A stretch of DNA of 64,000 nt. Origin: Hydnum rufescens UP504 (Eukaryota > Basidiomycota > Agaricomycetes > Cantharellales > Hydnaceae). Location of the stretch: the NCBI GenBank assembly GCA_014904985.1, contig MU129032.1:119917-183916 (forward strand), read 5' to 3'. Below, piece after piece: positions 37,658 to 48,349 of the stretch. The notes beneath the pieces were generated by a model that did no database searches, was not told the origin of the DNA, and worked only from the letters and a program-made list of their open reading frames with translations. A program made the position numbers and the translations under genes. Positions within the stretch are counted from its first letter, which is position 1. Each line of letters opens with the position of its first letter.

Positions 37658-39198
37658 TTAACAACTAGAGACCTTGGTCCAGACCCCCGTGCCAGCGGCT
37701 GGGAGCAGCAGCATTAACAAATTATGGGATCCAGAGGGTTACCAAGCTGACTAACCTGGATTTTCATTCTGAGTCCACCACCCAGCCTTGTAGATGCTGC
37801 CATTGTAAGATACGAGCTGGCCACCAGTGTAGGCAACATTGGGGTCCCAAGCAGCAGCCGAGCAATCACCACCACCGCTAGGGGGTTGAGAAGGGGATGG
37901 GCTGGGAGCAGGAGTAGTTGTAGAGGTCGATCTAGCGGTTGATCTAGCGGTTGATCTAGCGTCGATCTACCACCAACAGGCCATGCTTGACTGCGAACCG
38001 TGGTGATCCAAGCGGTGTCAGCGTGGGGGAATTGCCAAACCATGACACCCCCATTCCAACCCTTTGCTGTGCCTTGGGCCATGCATCCGGCTAGGGTATT
38101 TGGGTCGATATAACCGTTATTGGCGTCGGCGGTAGTTCCGGGCTTCCCGATTACCAATTTATCCAATGGAACACCGGCGGTGGCGGAGATTTCGAAGACC
38201 GAGGTCTTAGGATAAGTTGCACTTGACTTCGTCAAGAGACCAGAGCAGTCGGTGTACTCGTTCTGTCAAATTTGCTCATTGTCAGGAAAATGGGAAATGG
38301 GGAAACGAATGGACTGCATGCCTGGTTATAAAATTGGATATTGTACCAGTCAATAAGGCTCCCGACTTCTTTATGCACTTTAATGTAAGCGCCGGCAGTA
38401 TACTTCGGCGAGAACCAAGGCGCAAGCGCTGGTGGACGAAGAACATCAGCATCCTTCGTAGAGTGATTCCGACCAGTCAAACACTAACGGGCATGGGTGA
38501 TGAGGTATTGCCCGGCAGGAAGGGCATTACGAAGAGTCCGGGTGAAGGTGATCAGCCAGTTCTCTCCCCTTCCGTCAGCGCGCTACAGTAAAGTATGCGT
38601 TAATACGGGATATCTGCTTCGTAGGGGTGAATAATTGCGTACTTGATGGCGTCAAAGTCTTCGAAGTCAACATCGATACCATCCAGATGGTTCTTCTTTA
38701 CCCAGGATGCCATGGAATTAGCAGTGAGAGTAGGATCTGCACCAGCGGACGCAGGCGCGTCTGTAGCCCCGAAGGCGCTGACCATGAGTTTGATACCGGC
38801 GGCAGCATACTTGTTCTTGGTGGATATTTGGGTATCTGAGCTAAGCGAAGCCCACTGGGTGGCCTGGTCTACAGGCCCACGGAGGAGCAAGAACGACAGG
38901 ATGCTATAATAGGTCACAGAGTCAGGCCGGCAGCGTGATGCGATTTAAAGACAACAAACAAAGTGTTGAATCCGGAAATCTTGGAAACGTCAGGTGGACC
39001 GGTCTGGCCGGACACCCAAGCTAATGAACATGGTAAATTAGACCTCCGCGTAGCTATTCAATGCAGGACTATCGACGTACCATCATGATAAATGACAAAG
39101 TGGGGGGCCGCCTGGGCGGAGGCACGCTTAAGTGGAGTTCCCTGGACCAGAGCAGGGAAGATGGTTGCTCCAGCAGCAAACAAAGAGATAGCTCGCAT
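37658..39198 (-). CDS. GH18 chitinase, copy B, with CBM5/12-type chitin-binding module; frame disrupted
   Basis: Exons 39198-39081, 39020-38960, 38903-38643, 38582-38489, 38428-38322, 38262-37756 and 37698-37658 mirror copy A. Signal peptide MRAISLFAAGATIF, catalytic LDGIDVDFEDFD and the GC-donor intron (38263-38321) are kept. After a Thr/Pro/Ser linker the last part encodes a small chitin-binding module: AAWDPNVAYTGGQLVSYNG, KAGWWTQNENP and, after a final intron, GTGVWTKVSSC. Two single-base losses disrupt it. At 38581 exon 4 begins CGCGCTGA where copy A has CGCCGCTGA, which would stop translation soon after. At 37960-37961 one G is missing from a 12-bp linker repeat, putting the binding module out of frame. 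It is either a pseudogene or affected by sequence errors. Confidence 0.87.
37926..37969 (-). repeat. 12-bp tandem repeats in the chitinase B linker
   Basis: On the plus strand units like GCGGTTGATCTA recur three to four times and encode Ala-Arg-Ser-Thr on the minus strand. The outermost unit near 37960 is 11 bp because one G is missing, which shifts the frame into the chitin-binding module. Confidence 0.75.
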
Positions 39199-39959
39199 GG
39201 TGAACTAGGAGAGAGTAGAAAGAGAGGCAATGCAAGACGAAAGAATGACTTGACTGATGCTCTCCAAGACCCAGGATGCTCTGGCTTATATATCGCAGAG
39301 CCCTTGGTGAGGCACAGGGCTCTCGCTAAAATCGCCTTTCCAGGCGGAACCAGCGGCGTCTGGCCAAATGCGAGCCATCATGGGAACATTGCCTCAAGAC
39401 TGGGCTCCGGGAAAAGTCCGAAGAAATAAAAGAGACAGCCAAGAGTGTGCATCGAAGGCAATTGGCAGGAAGAATGTCGGGACTCCCATCATGATCGCAG
39501 AAAGTTCCGCGCCACCAGAAGATACTTGGCAGAGTATGTCTCAATACAGGGGGGAGTCCCGAAACAACAGCATAGCTAGCACACGATTCCAGGGCTGGGA
39601 AATCCATCCTGGGTGAAGATAGGCACTAAGCGCTGACAACAGTTTTTGGCGCTGGATAAATCCGACTGGAGAGTTCCGAACCATGCATTACATAATACTT
39701 GCGCGACTGTTACGTTTACGTAAGAAAGGGATCTAGGGAATGAGGTCGTCAGGTGATTTCCATATTTACTATATTTTTTCCATGGCAGTGCTTCTAGGGC
39801 AGTGCAACTTCGAAGAGAACGACACCCGACATTCCCTCTTTATCTCAGGCTTCCATTCACTCCCTAATTCCGCGGTCAATTGAGCATGACGTGAATTCGT
39901 TACCAGGCACCCCTTAGCTCGATGGCTCCACCTTGTCAATGGTGTTCCCGTGACTAGAA

Positions 39960-40620
39960 TCATTCTGTTCATCGTTGTCCATCTAGCTCTACCCTTCGGG
40001 TACCAGTTCTTTGCAGGAGCTGTCGCTGGGATATCTAAAATATGTACATTCTATCCCCTTGGTGGATCTTTTCTACTGTCCTTTGCGTCAAATGCAGCTA
40101 GAACGCAGCTAATCGCCTTCTCTCATTGCGAGCTTCCGGAATATCGCTCCCGTCTTCTTGAGCCCCCCTGAATGCTTATAATGATTTCTGGATAGTCGCT
40201 GCGAATGGTTTCTGGGGGGAAACTACGAGAAATATTCGGGGCAGTCCGATGATGCTTGGTCTGTCCACTCTCAGTGGATGCTCCGCCAGCGCAACCGAGA
40301 GCCTTGTGGTTCGTATTCGGTCCCATGGATCCGAGGCGGATGGGCCGATTTGATTGACATCACAGCACGTGCCTTTCAAATTCGTCAAGATTCCCTTGCA
40401 AGACAAGACTACGACGCTCAAAGGCCTCATCGAAGTTATTAAACACATTCTGAAGACCGAAGGGGCTCTGGGCCTGCTCCACCGCACTCTTTTGTCTCAT
40501 TTTTGCTTCAAAACGCGCCATAACCTCATCGGCATAAACACCGGATGCTCTGTTATTGGTTGTGTTCCGAGGCACGGGCGCACCGATACCGTTCTCGCTG
40601 GGGAGTGCACAGTAACCTAG
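39960..40620 (+). pseudogene. Decayed mitochondrial 2-oxodicarboxylate carrier-like pseudogene
   Basis: Fragments of a mitochondrial carrier follow each other in changing frames: LPFGYQFFAGAVAGISK and TFYPL (first carrier repeat, PxD motif damaged), then ANGFWGETTRNI, STLSGCSASATESLVV, and VPFKFVKIPLQDKTTTLKG with TEGALGLLHRT. The order matches ODC-type carriers that exchange 2-oxoadipate and 2-oxoglutarate across the inner membrane. Stops, frame changes and small deletions (for example in the VKTRMQLE region near 40093) exclude function. It lies inside unit B of the chitinase duplication and is absent from unit A. Confidence 0.72.
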
Positions 40621-42041
40621 GTGGGTCTCTGCACCAGGAGGTGCCCTGCTGAGGGCACATAATGGGACTATGTCATTGGGTGGCTGTTTCCTCGTCAATG
40701 GATTGTTTTGAGGGACACTTGTGGCAATCTCGTACTACGTCGATAAATCGAATCCCTGGTCCATGGCCCTTGAGAATGCGGTACAAAACGTGTTTCATCA
40801 TTGGAATTCAATATTCAATATTGCGTATACTTAGTCGCGGATGGGCCACCGAAATAACGAATATGGCTGGGAAGTAGGAGGCCGAGTCGAATATCCGATT
40901 TGGACCCGGGTGCTGCACCATTGGCACACAGAAAAGACGAACAGGGTCGTGATCGCAATCCACAATCCAGTCAAGAAGTCCTCCGCGAGGCTCGAGCGGA
41001 AAACGCCCGAATACGCCACCATCCGGTAACCCCCCCTTCCTCTTTTCCTTTCTATTTCTCAGTATTTATCCATGCCCGCCGCGCATACCCGTACATGCCT
41101 CTCCTCATTCCCTATATTTCATTTTCCTCCGCTCCCTCCCATAGTTATTACCACCCACTCTGAACACATCTATATCAGTATTCGTTCATGAACGTAGCCG
41201 GAATACGAAGGACCCATGGAAAGTCATCGCTCCAGAGCTGGAACGCCTGCGGAGATGCGGTGACCATTAGCCTGTAAAGATTCCAATTGATTCATTCTGG
41301 ACAGTCTAGAGATATGCATCAAATTATCTTGGCAGATATCCGTCCATAAATCACATGATCTCTGACATGAGTCGGGATTAGCGCTCGTCGCCGCTACCCG
41401 ATCTGGCACGCTCACAGCCCTTGAAGACAAGTATCATCCACTTGCTCAGGCCGGTAGCATTCGTCGTATTCCCCTCCTGATGAGATTGGAACCCATAATA
41501 CTCAATCCAATAACTAGGGGGCTACAGCACTCATCGCCTCTCACTTTCCTCTGCACCTCGACCCGACCCTAGAATACCTGTAGGAAGCCTCTAGCCGGGT
41601 TTCGGTTACACTACCTCTCTTCTCCTCCAAGATACGAGTCCCGTTGACCCGTAGCTCACTGGACGACTGACTCTATGCCTTAATTGTTCAGGATATGACG
41701 CATATCTACCATCATACGCAGATGTTTCCCTGAATACCTGGCCCGAATAAAGTCGGTTTCAATCTTTGTCACATAGCAATCCAACTGAGTGCCAGACACC
41801 ACGCTGGGTTCCGCATCGCAAAAATAGAAGGATGGATCGGTGCGAATTCAGTTGAACAGAGAGGCTAGTGACACCTTCATCATTGGGTGTATTGGGTAAA
41901 CAGTAAAGAAATTAGAAGAACATACAAAGTCCTATGCTTCCCGAACACAAGCCAAACGGTCACAATGCTGATCCACACGATAATATGCTACCAAAAGGCA
42001 AGGGAATATGATATACGTCGTGGCCGAGCAGGACGATATCT
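40621..42041. other. No gene; unit B right flank of the duplication
   Basis: From about 41430 to 41885 the DNA matches the unit A segment 35870-37140 without its MITE. The rest, 40621-41430, has no recognised feature apart from pyrimidine-rich sequence near 41030-41160. Confidence 0.5.
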
Positions 42042-43316
42042 TTATGCAGGGGCCCCCTTTTTATCGATCCTCCTGTTGATGCCACCCAGCAAGATCTTGG
42101 CGATGTCGCGTTCAGATAGTTTTCCCCGCTCAGGGCTATAGGGCGTGGCGTCCACAATGTCCTTCAGGGAGGAGGGGTCAATGAATGCAATGTCCTGTGA
42201 TACGGTGAATAACGCACTCGGATGCTGTAGCTAGTGGATAAACTATCATCAAGCTCGCTGAGGAAGTGGGTGGCAGCGGCATCATCTCCGATTTGAACGA
42301 ACTGTATGCCAACTTGGGAGAGAGGGAAGTGTCGGGCATCTAATCGTTTGGCGGCAGTGACGATGACAGACTCAGGGTCATCACCTATTCAAAAATAATG
42401 TTTGTTCATATTACATTTCATGTAAAGGCATATAAGACTTACTGGGCGCGCCATCAGTGATAATGATGAAATTAGTCGGTTTAATTTTCTTCAGAGCATC
42501 GTGGCTTTCGCCGGCCTTATCAGAGTCCTGAGCCCCCTCGATTTGAAGGAGGTACGCGAGAAGCAATTCTTCCAGCTTTTCACCGATGGGCGTTATGCCA
42601 TCTGGATCTATTGTGTTGAAGAGTGCTTTGACGGCCTGCGCGGTCGTCATATTCCGTCCAACGCGGGGATCGTTCAGAAAGTGAACATCGATCCCGTCCA
42701 CATCGTATTGCGAAGCGACATCGGCGAGTCCGGCCAATGCTTCTCTGGTTTCGGCCCACCTAGGCCCAGCCATCTACAGTGATGCAGATAGGATTTTAGA
42801 ACTCGGGTTGGCTGTGTCTCAGCCGCGATCACGCACCGAACTGGAGTCATCGACGATGATGACTGTGTTGTATTTCTTGAGCAATTCCAGAAGATCCTCC
42901 TTGGTGGTTCTCCTGTGTGGTGCCGACCGCGTCGAATCCGCACTTACACCAACAGGATTGGTGATAATGACATGGCCGAATGTCGCAGGAGAACCGCCCA
43001 TCGATAGGCGAAAGCCGACATCTGGAGCAGGGCTAGCGGTACCGTACGTAGATAATCGAGATGTAGAGAGGGATCGTTGGTGTCTGAGTTCATGGGGGAC
43101 AGCTAGAGACGTAGGCACATTCAAGTTGGATGAGCTGGTGCTATGAGGTTGATGTAGGTAGTTGTCTGTGATCGATTCCGGTGGAATTGGCAGGTATGGG
43201 GGTGGCGGAGGGAAGAATTCAGGATCCTTGTTCCCTCGAGGGGTGGTGATGCCACGGCTATGAGAGGAAGCTCGAGAATGATGGGAATGGGAAGGACTAG
43301 AGAGGTCGTTTCCCAT
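42042..43316 (-). CDS. VWA-domain protein with possible N-myristoylation site
   Basis: Exon 1 (43316-42837) holds a low-complexity Ser/His/Pro-rich N-terminus and ends in TVIIVDDSSS. Exon 2 (42773-42443) begins MAGPRWAETREAL and ends IIITDGAPS; exon 3 starts at 42384 (DDPESVIVTAAKRLD, VGIQFVQIGDDAAA). A last exon ends DIVDATPYSPERGKL...RRIDKKGAPA with stop at 42042. The DxSxS metal-ion motif and TDGAP mark a von Willebrand A fold that binds protein partners. An upstream Met at 43346 is open, but the start at 43316 gives MGNDLSS, which fits the myristoylation pattern and is preferred. The last intron (about 42190-42240) has an acceptor at TATCACAG but the donor side is one base out of phase. 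Function unknown; related fungal proteins are uncharacterised. Confidence 0.83.
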
Positions 43317-43552
43317 AATACTGCGGATGTGGAAGTGAGTAGGCATGAAAAAAAAGAAACATCCGAAGTGGGATTATAAGCACACCAGCGGGACAAGGCA
43401 GTGAATCAAAATGGAGTCTAAGGGGCGACGTGCTGTGCGTCACTGTGCAATATCCGGAAACATCCGTCTGCTATGGTTATGGGCGCCTGGCGGCAGACAG
43501 GCGCAAGGGGATGTATGGAACAAGATTAAATACACAGCGACCAAGGCTCAAG

Positions 43553-45269
43553 TTAGCCACCTCTAACCGCCAAGCTTGGAAATGTGTCTTTGGCGGCTAG
43601 GACAACCATCTGCTTCTCGTGAGATATGTACCCTTTCACATAGCCGCGGTAGATCATGTTCGCAATGATACACTCTGCTTCTTCCACCGCCACCTCTATC
43701 CCAGACATCTGGAGGGCTCTGTGTACTAGAGATATGGGTAAGCGCGTCGGCTGAGCGGCCGCGCGCCACCTACGCGGAGGGGATTCATGCGGGGATGTAC
43801 AACCAGTGCGGTCAATAAGCACATTGAAGGATTTTTAAAACTAGTAACTCACACTTTCTTCAAGAGCCCGCGCACGCAGATTTCTCTTGCTTTCTCGACG
43901 CACAGCCACACATTCAAGCTAACGAGGCGCTGCTCACCCCAGGCTAGAACGGAATCATACCGCTTCACATCCCCGGATCGAATGGCTAATACAAAAGGTG
44001 TGTAAAGTTGCTCCAAACGCGGGAATTTTGAGAGTAGGACGCGGGAAGGCAGTCGTCCACGGAGCATTTGTAGCGGAATGAGATATGTTAAAATCAACCT
44101 TGAGGGTAAGGACGTCAAAGTATGAAATACAGATATAACACTAGAATACGACATGTACTCTTGGTTTCGAGTGGCGTCGCGATGGCAATTCGCAAATGCA
44201 AAAGAGAATTCACGATAAGCCTACGTATCACAGGGTCAATTCTAACGAGCAAGCAGGCACAGTATCGCGAACGTACTTCGACGTATTCTTCTTGTAGGAA
44301 ACGATTGAGACCAAAATAATACTTGCAGGTAACCTGGACCGAGAGTGAGACGAGCATAACAGAATACGAACCGTGCGACAACTTCCATTACCTGATCAGA
44401 CTTCGGGAATTTTTCAAACGGCGGCAATTCTGTTTGAACGGTCAAAGAGCGTAGGAGACTCTTGAACAAACTAACTCGATTGGCCTTGCGCCAACCATAT
44501 TGTAGACATCAAAGAACCGCGTGTAGAAACATTGTGAAGTCGCACCTTGATATAGCACTTCAAAGTGATTCCTACAGTTCGGTATGTGCCCCATCTTCGT
44601 GAGAACTGAGGTTTATTCGTTCTAGAGGCCCAACTTCGATGAATTATACACATTGCATCCATTGGTAAATACGCACCGGTCCATAATACAGTTGCTGAAC
44701 GCTTTGTTGCATATTCGTGCCGCATCCTCAAGAAAATCCGACTTCTCGTTCTTCTGAAAGGCCTCTTCGTCGGCTAATGCGGCGAGAGCGCGGAGTTCAT
44801 ATAATAGGCTATACAGAGCTGGTAATACCCATCGCCCTTGAGTGGTGAAGTACCGAAAGAAATGACTATACACAGTATTGTCAATATATATATAGAAAAC
44901 CAAGCCTCCAAGTCATCACAAATACGTGACACTCAACTTGACCAGGGTGGCCTGCTCTTTATACGCTTCCCTATTGTTTTCGTCCATACTATTGGTGATT
45001 ACTTGAATCAGAGCGATAGTAACCTCGTCCCATGGCGATGGAAATGCCCCTTTAAATCGATTAAGGGCCTCGCGCTAAACCACACATCGACTGTGAACCT
45101 ATGGCTGCGAAGGGCAATAGGATTAAAATTTTACACTACAATCACCCACGTTCTGGACCAGGCGATGACCGGTCTGATTCCTATTCCCGTCTCTCGAAAG
45201 CAAAGATCCCAATAGCTCGCCGTCAGTGGTAGCAAGTGGGATCGCCAAGTTCGATAGATATGCCTGCAT
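43553..45269 (-). CDS. csn12: CSN12 / PCID2-like PCI-domain protein
   Basis: A multi-exon gene from MQAYLSNLAIPLAT (45269) to a stop at 43553. Segments in order: WDEVTIALIQVI, EAYKEQATLVK, FFRYFTTQGRWVLPALYSLLYELRAL, EDAARICNKAFSNCIMDR, GTYRTVGITLKCYIK, LFKSLLRSLT, VTCKYYFGLNRFLQEEYVE, ILTYLIPLQMLRGRLPS, LYTPFVLAIRSGDVKRYD, and the winged-helix end RLPISLVHRALQMSGIEV with IIANMIYRGYVKGYISHE. These are the TPR-like repeats and PCI domain of CSN12/Thp1/PCID2, known in COP9-associated and TREX-2 (mRNA export) complexes. Which complex applies is not decidable here. The exon 1 junction near 45140 is uncertain (donor GTCCAG or GTGATT). It is divergent from the DsbA-like gene with 66 bp between starts. 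Confidence 0.88.
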
Positions 45270-45335
45270 ACTAGCACGAGATCCGGCAGTTGCCTGATAC
45301 CCTAAGCAGGTGAATTCGGCAACTTCGCTTCTACG
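45270..45335. promoter_or_regulatory. Compact divergent intergenic region (66 bp)
   Basis: Only 66 bp lie between the start codons of CSN12 (45269, minus) and the DsbA-like gene (45336, plus). A shared bidirectional promoter is implied; no motif was identified. Confidence 0.45.
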
Positions 45336-46230
45336 ATGGCTCTTCGTCCCTCGTTGAGTTTCCTCCGCATTGGATCTCCTACGGCGCCTCACACTCTCGA
45401 ATTCTGGCTTGACTACGTGTGCCCTTTCTCGGGTAGGCTTTACTCTACAGGGAGTGCTTCCGATCAGGCCAAGATGTTCATCGTGTCTTATAGCCAAACT
45501 GTTTATAAATGCTCTGGATCCCATTATTAAGCCGGCCGTTACGAATGAGGATGGTCATCTGAAGGATCGCGTCAAGGTTATCATCAGATTGCAAGTCCAA
45601 CCTTGGTATGGCCACCATCGACAGATGTGTTGGTAATGCATTCTACTTATATTAGTTCTGCCGAATGGAAACGTCTAGGCATGCATCGTCCACCCTCACC
45701 CACGAAGCTGCTATTGCCGTGGGACGGGTCGCGCCCGAGTCTTTCTGGGACTATACCCTCCTTGTAGGTCGTCTTATTTGGCCGTTCCAGAATGGGACTG
45801 CTTACTGTGTCACTCTTGCGAAACCTAGCTTTTGAAGCGACAGACTGAATTCTTTGATCGTGCCGTTGCAGATCTCACCCCTACGGAAATTCGCAAGAAG
45901 CTCGTCGCCTTAGCTGGAGAGGTACCCTCCATCGATAAATCGAAGCTTCCCACTATACTCGATCATCTGACGTACAAGACGACCCCGAATGGAGGGGTAG
46001 ATGTGACCGATGACCTGAAGTGGAACGGTAAAGATCGTCCTAGTAATGCTAGCGTTCCTCGTCAAACTCTAATATTTCTGTCCCTTCTTTTCGTAGTTAA
46101 ACTCGGTAGGCAGAATGGCATTCATGTCAGCCCAACAGCTATCTGGGATGGTGTCATTCAGCCGGATGTTTCGTCCTCTTGGGCTCAGGCAGAGTGGTCG
46201 AAATTCCTTCTCGACAATGTGAAGGCCTAA
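45336..46230 (+). CDS. DsbA-like thioredoxin-fold protein
   Basis: Exon 1 (45336-45432) encodes SLSFLRIGSPTAPHTLEFWLDYVCPFS, exon 2 starts at 45494 (AKLFINALDPII, VKVIIRLQVQPW), then after an intron from about 45612 comes HASSTLTHEAAIAVGRVAPESFWDY, TEFFDRAVADLTPTEIRKKL, LDHLTYKTTPNGGV, DDLKWN and finally KLGRQNGIHVSPTAIWDG...LLDNVKA. This is a thioredoxin fold with an alpha-helical insert of the DsbA/FrnE kind. The first active-site position reads CPFS with a single Cys, so it is not a classical CxxC oxidase; a role like the conserved fungal thioredoxin-like proteins of this length is likely but undefined. The conserved cis-Pro lies in HVSPT. No frame break was seen. Confidence 0.82.
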
Positions 46231-47090
46231 AAATGGCATAACCCCGCTATCTATTTTTGTCCAGTATGTTGTAACATGTCTCTGTAGCCCCGCTTCAAAA
46301 TCAAACGAAGACAAATTTGTATGGCCTCTCTGACACCGTAAGGGAATAATCCGGTTACACGATGGACGAGAGTAGGGTCATCCCCTCTGGTGCACCAAAG
46401 CATGGCGCACATTGTCAACATCCTACCCCCCGTATGTGCGATGGAAGACCCCCTCCAAATAGCCTCCAAACTTATCTCCGCGAGATGTCACCGGTGATCA
46501 AGACGGCAAGTATGAAGAAAGACTGATACTGGGAAATGAGAACGGGATCATCTATATCAGATTTAGGACTTTCTGACTTCTGTTCTCATAGACCTCAAAG
46601 AGAAAGTGGAAGCGTGAAACAGGGCCAGCAACGACAAAGTTGGACGTGGGAATGGGCTGTGGGACATTCGACCTAATGTGAGTGGAAATACTACAGCACT
46701 TTCTCTGGAGGGGATAAGATGGGCAGGTACAAGGGAAAGTGGCGCCGTACAAGCTCGCATCACCACCTGATCTCACCTATCAACACAATCAATTAGCGAA
46801 CAGGCCTCAAGATGAACGAAGGCCAGATATTCTTATATGCTTCCTACGTCGTTGCATCTGAAGAGACGTCAGACTGCACCGCCCACCTAAGAGTAAGGTG
46901 AGTACAGCACACTTCAATCGGTCGGTGTCTCCGGATCTCTCGGTGTGCAAAGCAATTTCCTTCATTAAACTGTCTATGTGGTTGTACGCGCTGTTTTACC
47001 GGTATCAGCATCGTTCGCATCCTTATGAGAAGTTAGAAAAACAAGCGTACTATAAAAAGTTCTGTCACTGCCATCGGCATGTGAAATGAT
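46231..47090. other. No confident gene
   Basis: Short frames on minus (46469-46251 with MLTMCAMLWCTRGDD; 46776-46552) have protein-like composition but could not be joined or matched to a family. They may be remnants of a small gene or untranslated flanks. Confidence 0.4.
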
Positions 47091-47492
47091 CTACAGCCAA
47101 TGGGCGCCAGGGATTCTGCCGCCCCAGCCTCCCAAGAACCACCCAAGGGCCACCCCTCCGAAACCGTCATATAATAGTATGGTCCATAGTTCCACCTTCC
47201 CCGCCGCCGAAATTCCGGATCCGACTTGAAAGAGCTTCAGCCCTGCGATCGTCCCTAAGAGCATCCGCACCGGTACGCTCGCATGCAAAAACACGTTCTG
47301 GTGCAGTGGCACGTATGCTGTGCATAGGTACCCCAATGCTAGTGCGGTGGTGCTTATACCGAGCATGGTAGTAAGCTCCGACACACGACCGGGTGGGGAG
47401 CGACGGAAAATTTGGTTAAGGCCTAGTGCGAGCAATCCCAGGGCGTGGAGAAGAATGGGCCATGGCAGGTTGATTCCAGGAATGATGGCCAT
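47091..47492 (-). CDS. Small four-helix membrane protein, conserved fungal type
   Basis: A single-exon frame of 133 residues starts MAIIPGINLPWPILLHALG and has about four hydrophobic helices (WPILLHALGLLALGL, LGISTTALALGYLCTAYV, VPVRMLLGTIAGLKLF, FGGVALGWFLGGWGG). The short loops and the SVPVRML and WTILLYDGFGG motifs look like a conserved uncharacterised fungal membrane protein. The start gives no cleavable signal peptide. No neighbour suggests its role. Confidence 0.68.
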   Translation of the reverse strand: MAIIPGINLPWPILLHALGLLALGLNQIFRRSPPGRVSELTTMLGISTTALALGYLCTAYVPLHQNVFLHASVPVRMLLGTIAGLKLFQVGSGISAAGKVELWTILLYDGFGGVALGWFLGGWGGRIPGAHWL

Positions 47493-48349
47493 GTTTGGCT
47501 TCGCTAGCGACGAAAGGGGATTACTACGATTTTACTGGCGAGTGTGGGTGGGCGTAGGCGTGCGCGTGCACGAGTTGCTGTGTTGAAAGCCGCATTTTTG
47601 ACTGGAGGGCTCAGAATATGATTTGGAGAGTGGTGTCTATTGTGCCTTGATGAATTGTTGGGGATTGAACTGTCAGCTTGGTTGCTTCTCCACTATGTGA
47701 AGTCGGTTGGGGGCTTCTCAACCTCAACAAAGCCCAGAAAAATACGAGGCGAACAATCACTGACAGAATACGGGATCTGCTTACCAACTGTTCTGGACCC
47801 AATTGAGAGGCCCATCTCGAATTAGGAAACACGACACCCAAGCCGTTGAGGGGAACGTTACTACGTACACTACAGTACCTGTGCGGGAAATACAGGAATC
47901 TCAATGGGACTGGTAAATATAATCCCATGATTGAGTATCACACGGTCAGCGCCGAATATTTAGTCTGCTACAATTGAGATTCACGACGATAGACTATAAA
48001 AGTTACTGCAGACAGTCCTGAACAGACTATGGACCACCTCTGCAGGGAGATACAGTTGTCAGGACGGGTGGGATCGACAATGCAGTGCACCGCCACAGCA
48101 TCAGTGTCATCAGCGTATCGCTTTCATTTGGTGGCTTGCTGAATGTCCACGCGATGAGCAACTACACCTACACTTCTCCCGAACAAACCACGACACAAAT
48201 GGCCTCTAATACAAAGATAAGGCTACTGCACCTATATAGATTATCCGCGTCTGGTGCTCTGGTCACCTTTCTTATTGCGTGCGTTCTCGTTACATGTGCC
48301 AGTATCAGTTGATACAGCAAACTCCTCTGACTACTCAGTGATCCAGGAT
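47493..48349. other. No gene recognised
   Basis: A frame at 48085-48312 contains a hydrophobic helix (SGALVTFLIACVLVTCAS) but no other support. Nothing else could be identified. Confidence 0.4.

Larger units (their letters stand above)
32560..41885. repeat. Tandem segmental duplication of a chitinase locus (two units of about 4.65 kb)
   Basis: Unit A spans about 32560-37195 and unit B about 37200-41885, same orientation. Matching landmarks: 32560-32660 with 37205-37330; both chitinase genes with introns at the same places; promoter segments 34260-34640 with 39210-39670; a segment with TACTCAATCCA at 35920 and 41500; and GTCGGTTTCAATC at 37006 and 41753. Insertions distinguish them: unit A has two inverted-repeat elements (34694-35820, 36317-36958), and unit B has about 1.7 kb (39700-41420) containing a carrier pseudogene. 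Confidence 0.85.
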
